64,000 nucleotides of DNA from Blepharisma stoltei (lineage: Eukaryota; Ciliophora; Heterotrichea; Heterotrichida; Blepharismidae): positions 434,001 through 498,000 of the forward strand of contig CAJZBQ010000030.1 of NCBI GenBank assembly GCA_914767885.1, read 5' to 3'. A program made the position numbers and the translations under genes. Position 1 is the first letter of the stretch, and every line of letters begins with the position of its first letter. A model generated the notes under the pieces. The model made no database searches, was not told the DNA's origin, and saw only the letters and a program-made list of their open reading frames with translations. Positions 41,302 to 51,922 of this stretch are shown here, piece by piece.

Positions 41302-44300
41302 ATGAATTGTATTTGCTACCTTACTCTGTTTCAAATAACTTACTCAATTGGTGATATGCTGATTTATGTGCTTTATTCTGAGAAAACGAATTCAAACTTG
41401 CAAGCAGATATGAATAGTAGCTTACATAGAACGATTAACCAAAATGAATCATACTTCGATGTACAGCTGCTAGAAATCGATACTGCTTCAAATTTAGCTG
41501 ATATTTTAGTAGCTCAACAATTTTTCCTTACTGTAGACGCAACTTTCGATTTACACTACAGCAAAATAATAAACCAGTACACTGAGGAAAATAGCATTAT
41601 AAATCTTATGTTAAGTCTTGATTCCAGCTTTGATGGTGAATGGCAATTTTTTCTTCACAATTCTGCTGCTCAACATCAACAAGTCGCTGAAATGACTATT
41701 AATTATTTTGGGTGAAAGAATATGGCAATAATTTCTGATGAGCAATCGATAAATGTAAATATCGCATCAAGTCTTGAAAAAATGCTGAAAAATCGTGTCT
41801 CATTAAAGTTGATACTTCCTCAGTCAATAAATAGAGACAGTGTCGAGAGCTTAGTTGGCAAAATAATTAAGCCAAATGGCATTCAAATGTTTTATATTTT
41901 GGAAGAAGGCGAAATTTTTATTAATTTTATTGACTCTCTCCCTCTGTGAGAGAAAACAAAAATTTTTTAATATAAACAGTTTTATTAAAAAGAATTTGAT
42001 ATATAAGTGATAATTATTATAATGAAATCTCTAGCTAATTCTTCTGAATTTAAACGGCAGCAAATTAAATTAATTTTACCTCTCAATTTTACGAATTGGA
42101 ATTTTTTTAAATTTGGAAAAAATTTACTATAAAGCTTATATATAATTTTTTAGAAGAAAATTAATCCTTGAATGAACAAAATGTTTTTGGTCGCTAACAG
42201 AAGGAGGAGTGAGAATTTAAAAAATAAAAACATTTATAAAAAAGGTGCTGGTGTTTTAGGAGGAAGTTCTAGCATTTGAGCAGCTAGCGAGAATGGAATG
42301 CTTATATATGTTGAAAAAGGACTAGAGACTGCAAAATCTTATGCAGAATATGAAATGCTAGCGATAAAATAGTTTACCGATATGATTCTTGAATATAAAA
42401 ATGGATATATGAATTCTAATAATTTTGACTCGCTGCTTCTGAAGCAATTATTTGAGTCCAAAACATCAGAGCATAGAAAATTGCCCTTATTTTCTATAGT
42501 AAACATTGAAAATAATTCAAAGATCATAAAAGCTCTAATAGATGGCTTAAATGCTAAAGTTTTCAACAATACTTTTTTCTACCCTGGTAATACAAATACC
42601 CCTCCAATAATTTCTGAAACTGAGATCGTAGTCTCAATTGCTTCAGGATCAAAAGAGCCAAATGGTTTACCAAATAATGTCTACAATTCTGAAAATTTTG
42701 AAGGTTCTCTATATGCCCAGTGAGTTATAAACAATTCGACATTCATCTTAAAGAATTTTTATATTACCCAATTTCAAACAGACTGCGGATCTGACACTTT
42801 CGATTTTAATTTTTATTATAATTGTATGAATCCTTATAAAGATCAGCGGCAGAGTTTTCTGCGTGACGGGCCTGAAGGAAGGTCGCCGCAGTGGAATTCT
42901 GCCTCACGGGGGAAGGGTCTGATGCCCTGAGAAGAGAAAAAATATGGCCTGTGCCGATTTTTAAAACCGTTGGCCTCAGGAGTTGCCGGCGTGAGTTGTG
43001 GAGCTGATGTTGGCGAGGTTTTGGAGCTGCTGTTGGCGTTTTTTTGTTGGTGAGGTTTTGGAACTGCTGTTGGCGTTTTTGTTGTGCCTTGGGCACAATA
43101 CAGCATTGGGATGGTATGGCGAAGCAATTAAACTTGAACCAGACAATAGTAGGGTAGGGATAAGCATAATTTTCTTCTTATAAAGATCAGCTTGGAGTAG
43201 CGTTTCTTTCCCCTTCCTTTGAGTATGGAGCTCTTGGATATATTTTAGTTTTGAGAAGCTTAGGTCTAGAAATTCCCCATTGTGGGGCTGCGACTTCAAT
43301 TAGTGAACTATCAAATAAAACTGAATACCGTGAATTCATGAGAATTACAAGTAGTCCTTATGATTATGCAACCATTGTGGCTAAAAGCATCACATATTTT
43401 GGATGAAATAATATTGCTGTCATTTATAGCAATGATTCGACGATGGCCTCTCTGTACAAAGTATTCGTTGAGGATTGCACAAGGTTAGATATATCTATTC
43501 TGAATAATGAAGATAAAAGGATAATTTCACCAGGCTACCTGAGAAGCAATTTCAGGCAATTTAAACACATATTTCAAAATATATATGATTCAAAAGCCAG
43601 AATTTGTATTATGCTTATGGACGTTCAGTCCTCTTTACATGCAGTAGAAGGCTTATATGACATAGGCTTTAGAGAAGGGGACATTGTTCTAATTTTTAAG
43701 AGCAAAATAGGAGGAGCTAAAGCTTCTTTCAATGATCTTCCAGAATTTGTGCATAAAAGAAAAGAATTATTGCTTGGATCTTTGAGTTTTTCATCTATAG
43801 AATACTACGGAGATTATGGGGAAAAAATTGAAGCAGAAATAGCTAAAGCTTTCTATCCAGAAGATCCAAGCTATAAGTGTTTTTCATTTGACGCTTTTAT
43901 GCTTGCAGCTAATGGACTTGATTATACTATAAATCAAGGTGGAGAAATCGAAAATCCTTGACTATTGAATAAAAACCTCAGGAAACAAAGGTTTGTTGGC
44001 TGCAGTGGAGTTATTTCAATAAATTCAAACTCTAATGATAGAAATTCTGCTCCCAAACCACTAATGAATTTTTATTATAATGAAACTGATAAAACATATT
44101 ACGAAGAAATAGCTATGATCTTTAATCTAGAATCGTCAAAGACTCTGTCTGTTTTGCAGCAAATTATATGACCTGGTGGTTCCTACGAAATCCCAAAAGA
44201 CCTTAGAGATGATAATTTCGATTGCCCATTTGATAAAAAACTTGTCAGCAGGTCTGGAAAAGGCATAGGGTTGCTTTTTGGCATATACTTTTCGATATTT

Positions 44301-45976
44301 TCTGCATCAGGATTCATGACCTTTTTCGTATGGCAGAGATGAAAACTAATTGACTTCCCCAAGCTCAAAAAGCAAAAAAAGATAAAATTTGCTGATATGA
44401 TGGTTTATTTAGTTATTGCCATTGATTTTTTTCAATATCTTTATTTAGGTCCTCCAATATCAATTAATCCACTGGTAGCGTATATTAGTGAAGCTACTAC
44501 TAGTTATTTAGATTTAAAGAGCTCCATTTTACTTAAGCAGGATGATTTATGCATCCATAAGTCGAAATCTTTAACTCTCAAGTGGCGGCATCAGAGCCAT
44601 CTTGTCTTAAAGAGTCTAGAAGATCCACTAAAAGGCCAGAAAGTCTTCACTGGTTGCTTAACTCTCCTGAACCTGGCTTCAGTGGATGCTGCACCTAAGG
44701 GTCAATCTTCTCAAGTGTGCCAAGTAGTAACTCCTTTCTTCCAGAGTCATCTAATTACCCGTGTAATTCAATATTGGTATCGTAAATAAAAGTCCACGTG
44801 GAAAACTGGATCCTATATAATAAATATCGTGTAGTAAGAATTGCTCTCGAGGAATATTTCTCGAAGAGAATTAATTTTTACTTACATTTTATTATTATAT
44901 ATATAAGTGAAACAACTTCTGTCGATCTATCAAATATAATTTCTTTTAAAGGATCATTTTTTTGAATTGTCATGATTCTAGCTCTTTCTTTAGCTTCTCT
45001 GAGCATTTTTCTAAATATTTTGACGGTAACAAGATTCAAGTATTACCTCGAAACAAAGTATTTTGCAGATATAAAAGCCCTTGCAGAAGGATTGATGCCT
45101 ATACTTGGGAATGCTTTATTCATCCCAATTTTTTCATTTTTATTGAATATCTTTGCATGCACACATACAACAGGGCATAATATCTTTGACACTTATTTAG
45201 ATCATGACTGCTATCAATATTGCTGACAAGGAAAACACTTGATATTCGCTATATTTTCTATAGTAGCAATTTTCGTTTATGTACCCTTAATAGTTTATTA
45301 TCGACCGTTATATCAAGAAGTGCAAGAATCTTTAAATATAAAAACAATGCCAAAGTATCTTGTCGTAAAGAGTTTTGCTCAAATTTTTTTCGTGGTTCTT
45401 AAAAAAACTCTTGGCTTGTATCAATTAAAAATTCATGGATTTATCTATTTGGTTTTATTTTCTATATATATTTGAATCATTATAAGAATAAAACCATATA
45501 ATTATGAGAAAATTTCTCTATTTCTGCTAGTTTCATTGCTTATGGTAGATTGGTCTGTACTGTGAACATCTATCGCAAATGTATTTGAAATGACTATTAT
45601 TCCCTGGTTATGCTGCCAGCTGATTGGATGAGCTGCAATTCTTGTTTTGGGAACTCTAAAGTCTAATAAAATTCCATCACTAATTTTAGCTGGAGAAGGG
45701 ATTGATGTGTCAATCTTGTTTAAATTTATGGTTGGCCAGGTTGAAGCGAGCCAAATAGACAAAAAAGAAATTAAGTTTGTTTCTAAGAAAGAAATAGGAA
45801 ATCCTTGGAAAAATATCCTTGCTCAAGATGAAGAAAAATTAGAATTAAAAGTTGAAGATGATCCTTCTCAAGTAAAAATTTCTAATTCAATCGATATGAG
45901 TTTACAAATTTATGAAAATGATGCTCTGAAGAAGGATGAAACAGCAAGAATCGCAACAGCTCGGAAATTTATATAA
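41302..45976 (+). CDS. ANF-receptor/class C GPCR-like receptor with three inserts and an in-frame TAG
   Basis: An extracellular periplasmic-binding (ANF receptor) type domain covers roughly the first 800 residues (FMRITSSPYDYATIVAKSI, YFGWNNIAVIYSNDSTMASL are diagnostic). A C-terminal multi-TM region follows (LLFGIYFSIFSASGFMTFF, IVMILALSLASLSIFLNIL, LIFAIFSIVAIFVYVPLIVY, and others), giving a class C GPCR-like layout, plus a cytosolic tail. Removal of 41931-42209, 42848-43191 and about 44481-44899 gives one frame of 1211 codons. Within it a TAG at 42370-42372 interrupts otherwise conserved, TGA-tolerant coding sequence; I found no intron or insert to remove it. The gene is therefore real in outline but may be a pseudogene or contain a base error. 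The ligand is unknown. Confidence 0.78.
41931..42209. mobile_element. IES, CTCC/GTGAG family, 279 bp
   Basis: TGA at 41931-41933 and 42210-42212. Left end CTCTCCCTCTGTGAGAG without the second tandem copy; right end hairpin around CTTGAATGAAC and GTCGCTAACAGAAGG. Core TATAAGTGATAATTATTATA. Join ATT GAG AAT in frame. Confidence 0.85.
42370..42372 (+). other. In-frame TAG inside receptor coding sequence
   Basis: The codon reads AAA TAG TTT ACC within one continuous frame extending on both sides. TAG is a normal stop elsewhere here (for example 240, 17710). Confidence 0.8.
42848..43176. mobile_element. Insert with 15-bp target duplication and internal tandem repeats
   Basis: CTTATAAAGATCAGC flanks at 42833-42847 and 43177-43191. 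The insert is GC-rich and contains three copies of a unit with GAGGTTTTGGA and CTGCTGTTGGCG. It lacks terminal inverted repeats and the CGCCATTTTAATGTAT end. Removing it with one duplication rejoins NPYKDQ to LGVAFLS in the ligand-binding domain. Confidence 0.88.
44481..44899. mobile_element. Insert in receptor gene with diverged flanking repeat
   Basis: The left boundary reads TATATTAGTGAAGCTAC and the right flank TATATAAGTGAAACAAC (17 of 21 positions match over a longer span), consistent with an old target duplication. The insert contains stops; removal of 419 bp gives the in-frame join GCG TAT ATA AGT GAA and continuous TM segments. Its class is unknown. Confidence 0.55.
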
Positions 45977-46254
45977 AATTTTGATTATTTTGTTTATAAT
46001 TGAATTAGGAAAGTTTATTTCTAATGCTGAACCTTCAAGGATGTTGAATTAAGTGGAGTTTCTTAAAATCCCTCATAATCTGTAATATAGCCGATAATAT
46101 AAGCTAAAATAGTTTTTAATATGATAGAATGGATATTTGAAATATTGCCCTTTTATGGTTTATTTTTTGAATCTAAAATCATAAAGGAAATATGTCTATT
46201 GGATAGAAATTAATAGGATTATTACATAATTTTCATATAAACTAAATTTTTTAA

Positions 46255-46890
46255 CTAATAATTAGCAGGATTATATTGAAAATAAGACCCTGGATTTCTC
46301 CCAATTGGTATTCCAGGAACAGGCATAAATTGAGCATTAGTCGTATAGGTTCCTGCAAAAACTGGATTTTGAAAATTCTGGACTCTTCTCGATATCAAAT
46401 CTTTCAAATAATTTATATGCTTATTTGAAAATCACCATAAAGTAAAAGCTGAAATTGATAAAATAAAATATAAAAAGGCTATAATAAAAACTAAAATTGC
46501 TATAGCTTTATCTAGTCCGCATGTTTCAGATCGTGATGAGTCACACTGAAAAGTCAGAATTATGTATAAAACCCATAGAGAAGCTATTCCTGAAATTCCT
46601 ATGCTCAATAAGGAATAGATAAATGTACATTTCAGCATAGAAGAGTAACAATTTGCATAGGAATTTTCATTTTGGGAAGTACAAAACCCGAAAATAGCTG
46701 TTAATGCATAAGGAGAGAAAATTGTGGATAGCCAGAAAATGAAATACAAGGCAAGTTCGTCGTTTGCAATTAGTCATACTAGAGTCCATGGAATAAAAAA
46801 GCATACTAAAAATAAAATTGAGTCACATTTTATCCTTCTTTTTGCAGCCTCTATGTCGCAATTGTTAAAAATAGATGAGGATGGATCCAT
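46255..46890 (-). CDS. Four-TM membrane protein, paralogue 1
   Basis: 211 residues from MDPSSSIFNN. Four hydrophobic segments: SILFLVCFFIPWTLVWLIA, YFIFWLSTIFSPYALTAIF, CTFIYSLLSIGISGIASLWV, and AIAILVFIIAFLYFILSISA. A cysteine-containing loop lies before the last segment (CDSSRSETCG). The tail is Pro/Gly/Asn/Tyr-rich (GIPIGRNPGSYFQYNPANY). Its neighbour at 47584-48240 has the same layout, with a CNSSDDDNC loop, and is probably a duplicate. The family is not recognised; tetraspan or MARVEL-like proteins are possible. TGA is read as Trp in TLVW and TLWW. No intron. Confidence 0.78.
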
Positions 46891-47583
46891 TTATATTTTT
46901 ATTGTGGTATTTTTATAAAACCGAATCATTGCTATTAAGAAAAATATACATACTTTATAAATATTAAATATGAAAATCCAAGCAATTCTTAATGTTTTAT
47001 AACTGAATTTTAAAATAACAGAAATCTATTATGCAATAAGGTTTTAAAGAGAGAGCTATAGATTATAGGATATAGCTCATGCACCTTAATAGATCTCTAT
47101 ACCCCAGCAGAATACTGACCAGGAAAAATATGGTACAGGGCACCTGCCTTATACAGTATAAGTCTGATTAGGTACCTTAAAATCATAAACGAGACTTGTC
47201 ATTTACTTTTCAAAAAAGCTGACAAGTACAAATTAATTTTAAAATGGATGGCCAATAATGATCTAAATAATTTCAGGGCTATACACATTACCTGAGGTTG
47301 CACTTGCTTCTCGACTCGCAGTCTGCTCAGTTTGCCGTGGTTATAAGGTCTGGACCGTTGCGTTAACAAAGCAGGTTGCCATGTGTCGCCATTTTAATGT
47401 ATTTTATAAGATTATAGGAAGACATAAACTTATTAAAGTATGCATATATGGTTAATTCAACTCTTAGCATGAATAATTAATAATAAAGAAGATAATTGCC
47501 ATTATAAACTCAATATTTATAAGCATGCTTATTTATTTAACAAGCTGTAAAGTTGCTTCCTTGGCTTATACTCCTCCTTTCAA
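46891..47583. other. Spacer between paralogues with a retroposon copy
   Basis: Holds the retroposon-like element at 47071-47408; flanking DNA is AT-rich. Confidence 0.5.
47071..47408 (+). mobile_element. Retroposon-like element with 11-bp target duplication
   Basis: AGATTATAGGA at 47060-47070 and 47409-47419. It ends TCGCCATTTTAATGTATTTT, the shared family end, preceded by CAGTTTGCCGTGG, which also occurs (CAGTTTGCCGTTG) in the copy at 57700-58133. Confidence 0.85.
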
Positions 47584-48240
47584 TTATGGGTTGTAAGAGA
47601 CTGCATTATTATATGCAGGGCTTCTATATGAAGGGCTTATATATCCCGTATTTGATCCAGAAAATTGTTGATAGCCTGCTTGCAAATTCTGACCCTGCAT
47701 AGTGTAACCTCCTGGCGAGAGCATATAAATTTGATTTGAATTAGTTTGATTTGCAAGCTGAGCCTTCAATATTCTTGAAACTCTAATACCTCTAATAGAA
47801 AGGAAGCAAGCAACTAAGAAGTAAACTGCAAAAAAGAGAGTAAACCATGTAAAAAACCATCCTAGTCCTTCTCACGTAGAGCAATTATCATCGTCTGATG
47901 AATTACAGGAGTATCCATTAATTGCTATTATGAGCACCATGAAAAGGATTCCCCAAAATGCGACATTGATTATGCTATAAACTAGCAGACAAATAAATAA
48001 AGCAGTTACAGTACTTATACGACTAGGGATAGTGCTTCTTGATATACATATCCCAGATATTCCTGTAGTTATATAAGGGCATAAGTATATGAGCCACAAA
48101 ATGATAGCTGCTGCATTCACTATTAAGAAGATAACTATAGGTATGAGTACCCAAACCAAAGTTATAATAGAAGTGCATAGCACTTTTCCCTTGTATAAAG
48201 GAATTTTGGAGCAAACTGCTAGTGGAGGATCGAGCTGCAT
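47584..48240 (-). CDS. Four-TM membrane protein, paralogue 2
   Basis: 218 residues starting MQLDPPLAVCSK. Hydrophobic segments include CTSIITLVWVLIPIVIFLIV, AAAIILWLIYLCPYITTGIS, VTALFICLLVYSIINVAFWG and GWFFTWFTLFFAVYFLVACF. A loop CNSSDDDNC matches the CDSSRSETC loop of the neighbouring gene in position. The tail is Gln/Asn/Gly/Tyr-rich (MLSPGGYTMQGQNLQAGYQQ), again like its neighbour. TGA as Trp joins CSTWEGLGW. Membrane location is likely, function unknown. Confidence 0.78.
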
Positions 48241-48541
48241 ATTTTATTTATATAACTTATTTTTGGTTTATGCAGAAGATTAAAAAATTTATTAAAATAT
48301 CAAAAAAAAGAGTTCTTAACTGTTTTATGAAAGTAATTCTACTTTATTGCTGGAATTTGTGAGAAAAAAAAAGTTATGCTTACAACTAACAAAAACTCCT
48401 CTTTTATTTCCATCACTCATTTTTATTCTAACTTATGTAGAGTTCCTTTCATTTTTATAGATTTTTAAATTATATAAATAAAACCTAAAGTAATTTTCCT
48501 AAATCTTAGACAAATCATCATATCTTTTTAAATACACAAAA
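48241..48541. other. Intergenic spacer between divergent genes
   Basis: AT-rich; probable promoter region for two divergent genes, but no motif can be defended. Confidence 0.5.
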
Positions 48542-50926
48542 ATGTCAAGATTGAGAGGACTCAAAAAAATCGCTGATTTGAGGAGTCCTCACGAATGATT
48601 CCCACTCGCTCGAATTTCGCCACGAAAAATTAACTACCACATTGGTCCTACCAATAGTGGTAAGACATATTCTGCATTAGAGCATCTTAAAAAGGCAAAA
48701 ACAGGGATTTATTGTTCCCCTCTTCGCCTTTTGGCTTCAGAAATTTTTGAAAAATTAAATTCTTCAGGAATTAAGTGTTCACTTATTACAGGGGAAGAGA
48801 AAACTATAATTCCAGGAGCTACACACATGTCTTGTACAATGGAGTCAATCAATTTAGATGAAAGCTATGACTGTGCATTAATTGATGAAATTCAAATGAT
48901 AGGAGACCAAGATAGGGGCTCTTCATGAACAAATGCACTACTTGGGCTCTGGAGTCCTGAAATTCATTTAACTGGTGACAAAAGGCCGCTTAGACTTATA
49001 AAGAATTTAGCTAAAATCACTGGGGATGAACTACAAACTTTTGAGTATAATAGGCTTAGCCATCTAGAAGTGTGCGAGCCAGTGACTTCGATTAAGGATT
49101 TAAAAGAAGGAGACTGCATTATAGCATTTTCTAGGAAAACTTGCCATAAATTGAAGAAAATCATTGAAAGGAAAGATCCTGGATCCTGCGCTATTATATA
49201 TGGAAACTTACCTATAGAAACAAGGAAAGAGCAGGCTAGGAAATTCAATGAAGAAAAATCTGTGAAATATTTAATATCGACAGATGCAGTTGGTATGGGA
49301 TTGAATTACAATATTTCAAGGGTAATTTTTTTTGATATAAAGAAGAATGATGGAAGTGGAATTAGAAAACTAAGGCCTTGACTCCCCCCCTTTAAATTGG
49401 AACAAAAAATTTTGTTCCAATTTAAAGGAGGGTTAAGAAAATTTTTTTTACAAAAAAAATCAATATAAAATTTTTAAAAAAAAAAAAATATATAAAAATT
49501 AAAAAAAAAAATTTCAAAAATTTATCGAATTAGATTAATAAATTTGTTTAATAAATTGCTATAGTGACTTAGGATGAAGAGCACGGGGTTTTTTTGGCTT
49601 GCCGTCAAGCCAAAAAGCCCCCGTGCTCTTCATCCTAAGAAACAATATTTACTCTTTATCCTTTAAAACAAAGCAAGATATTACTAAATTTTATTATTAG
49701 TTAATACGCCACTATTAATTGGTATCAAAACTATTTCCACAAAAATTATTATTTTTTATTAATAAAAAAATAAAAAAAAATATTTTTCGAAAATTTATCG
49801 ATCAAAATGCTAATTTTTGTTTAAATAAATGTTATTTTATACTCTATTCTTTTTAAAATAAAGCAAGAAATAAGTAAATTTTCATTGTTTGTAAAGAATT
49901 CGCATTAAATTTATATCAAAATTATTTAAATAAAAATATCATTTTTATTCAAAAAAAATAAAAAAATTTTAAAAAGTTTAGCAATTAAGGATAATAAATT
50001 TATTTAAATAAGTTTTTTTATACTCTTTCTTTAAACAAGAGCAAGATATAACTAAATTTTTAATTTTAGTTAAGAAGAAACATTTAGCTTATATCAAAAC
50101 TTTTTATATAAAAATTATAATTTTTATATATAGTTAGTGACACTAACTATATAAAAATTTTTTAATATAAAATTAAATTTTGTTCCAATTTAAAGGGGGG
50201 TTTATTTACCAAAAAAGTGGAAATTTTACCTATATTTTGTTCCAATTTAAATGGGGGGAGTGAGAAGTAAAACAAATATCAGGAAGAGCTGGAAGATTTG
50301 AAAAGAATGGCCTTGTTACAGCTTGGTCTCTAGAAGATGCAAAATTTATTAGTCAATCTTTAATAGAAACACAGCTATCTATTGAAAGAGAAACAGTTAA
50401 TAGAGCAGGACTTTTCCCTATTTATAGCCAAATTTCTGAATATGCTGAACAACTCACACAAAACAGCAAGGATATTGTATATCATAAGGTTTTGCAAAGC
50501 TTCGAAAAATCTGCTTTTATTGAAAAATTTTATTTTTTTCAAAGCATCGATGAAGTATGTTATAATTCTGAACTATTATGGCATTTGCATTTGGATTTTG
50601 AAGATCAGTATGTATTCTCTCATTCTCCTCTTAGATTAACCTCAAAATACCTTACAAGATCACTAGGAGAAATGGCAAAAAATTTAAAAAGAAAAGGCGA
50701 AGTAAAGCTTATAATGGAATTTGATAATACATGAAGTCTAGATCACTTAGAAAACTTGCATGCTTTATTTGAGCTTTACATTTGGTTATCGAAAAATTAC
50801 GAGCCTCAAGTTTTTCCTAACTATAATGATGTGTGCTACCAGAAAAAAATTATAGCGGAACTGATAGAAAAAAAGCTTGATGAGCTCCCATATGAAGATG
50901 CTGATGAAATCAGAAAAGCAAGATAA
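48542..50926 (+). CDS. SUPV3L1: SUV3-type mitochondrial RNA helicase (one 882-bp IES)
   Basis: 500 residues after IES removal. Helicase motifs are clear: INYHIGPTNSGKTYSAL (Walker A), CSPLRLLASEIFEK, YDCALIDEIQMIGDQDRGSSW (motif II), DCIIAFSRKTCHKLKK, KYLISTDAVGMGLNY and, only after excision of 49379-50260, QISGRAGRF (motif VI). SUV3 is an ATP-dependent RNA helicase that works with a 3' exonuclease in mitochondrial RNA turnover. The C-terminal helical domain (VFSHSPLRLTSKYL) is also present. The IES falls eight residues before motif VI, so the unexcised form could not make an active helicase. The N-terminus is short with basic residues (MSRLRGLKKIADLRS), consistent with a mitochondrial presequence. 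Confidence 0.93.
49379..50260. mobile_element. Long IES, CTTTAAATTGGAAC subfamily, 882 bp, with nested hairpin
   Basis: TGA at 49379-49381 and 50261-50263. Left hairpin CCTTTAAATTGGAACAAAA with its inverted copy; right tandem pair GTTCCAATTTAAAGGGG and GTTCCAATTTAAATGGGG with spacer ACCAAAAAAGTGGAAATTTT. The core is extremely AT-rich and contains approximate internal repeats (AGCAAGA(T/A)A(T/A)(T/A)ACTAAATTTT-type near 49670, 49860 and 50040), which may explain the unusual length. Confidence 0.9.
49568..49639. repeat. Near-perfect hairpin nested in the long IES
   Basis: Arms of about 32 bp beginning CTTAGGATGAAGAGCACGGG and mirrored by CCCGTGCTCTTCATCCTAAG. It is GC-rich against an AT-only background, so probably a separate foldback insertion. 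Confidence 0.9.
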
Positions 50927-51004
50927 AGACTCAGCTTACGTGATACTTAATAACTTATAATTCCAGGATCTTTTTGATTAAAATTTATCCATTTAATAAT
51001 TATT

Positions 51005-51289
51005 ATGAGAGAATTCTATAAGCTTGAGGCTCCAAGAATCTACGGGTTTTTCAAATGCATAGAGGACAGGCAATTTCTGTTAGGATTAAGAAGGGTCACC
51101 AGATATACAGCTTATAAAGTCCTCAAATATGCGCCAACTCCTATATATGATAAACTTTTCAGTAAATCTTATCTTCCATTTGCTACAAGATATAATCTTC
51201 CAATACTTTTTACAGCGTGGCTTGGATGGAAAGTCTATCGTAATGTTGCTTATGACTCAAGCGACTGCAGCTGCAAGGCTAAGGCCTAA
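51005..51289 (+). CDS. Small unknown protein, 94 aa
   Basis: MREFYKLEAPRIYGFF start; a moderately hydrophobic stretch near residues 66-80 (YNLPILFTAWLGWKVY) could be a membrane segment, and the end is cysteine-containing (SSDCSCKAKA). Size and basic character resemble small mitochondrial inner-membrane or respiratory-chain accessory proteins, but I recognise no family. Intron-free and insert-free. Confidence 0.6.
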   Translation: MREFYKLEAPRIYGFFKCIEDRQFLLGLRRVTRYTAYKVLKYAPTPIYDKLFSKSYLPFATRYNLPILFTAWLGWKVYRNVAYDSSDCSCKAKA

Positions 51290-51922
51290 AGTTAACTAGA
51301 TTTACTAATTCTTTATTTTCATATAAAATAATACCCATAAGATGGATTTATATATTTTTTGTTCAGTGATTATTTTTTCCAGCTTACATTAAAAATAGTG
51401 TGATGAGCCAACAATCCCTCTAAACAACAGTATCAAGAAGGCTCATGGGAAGCCTGGAGAACTTGGAGAAGTGAGAACCGTGCTCAGAAATGTGTATCGG
51501 CTGGGTTTTACTTAGTTTGATGGAGAACAGTTTCGGATTAGCCTATCGCATCCTCACATCAAAATCAAGATGTCTCGTCAAATTCGAAGGGACACCCAGC
51601 AAGGTCAGAGGTGCCATGCAATTTTCCTACTCGATATCATTCATTGCGTCCTGCAGCCAGATAATTCTTTTTCGAAATTTCTATACCGTTGACGTTCTGC
51701 ATGGTAACCCAGTGTCTAGGCTAACAGGTAGCGAGTCAAAACCTCATCCATGAGGAAAAATAGAGTGGAAAGTAGTATCTGGGTTGGCAATTAAGCGGTG
51801 GAACGTTATGCTCAGGCAATATGAACTGCAAGTCTTCATAGACTCTCTATAAGTAATTAGTAATAAGATTACTTTATTGCCCAAATATTTAAAATTAAAT
51901 CTATTTAAATTACAATTATTGC
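51290..51922. other. Intergenic region with an inverted retroposon-like copy
   Basis: GC-richer DNA between about 51384 and 51850, otherwise AT-rich; no gene. Confidence 0.5.
51384..51850 (-). mobile_element. Probable retroposon-like element, minus orientation
   Basis: On the minus strand the unit ends CACTATTTTTAATGTAA, close to the CGCCATTTTAATGTAT end of the family. The unit is GC-richer than its surroundings. The other end and any target duplication could not be fixed. Confidence 0.5.

Noticed and set aside
42806..43299. Minus-strand frames with repeated Pro/Gln/Lys-rich peptides
   Set aside because: They translate the tandem repeats of an insert with a 15-bp target duplication; frames do not continue into any gene.
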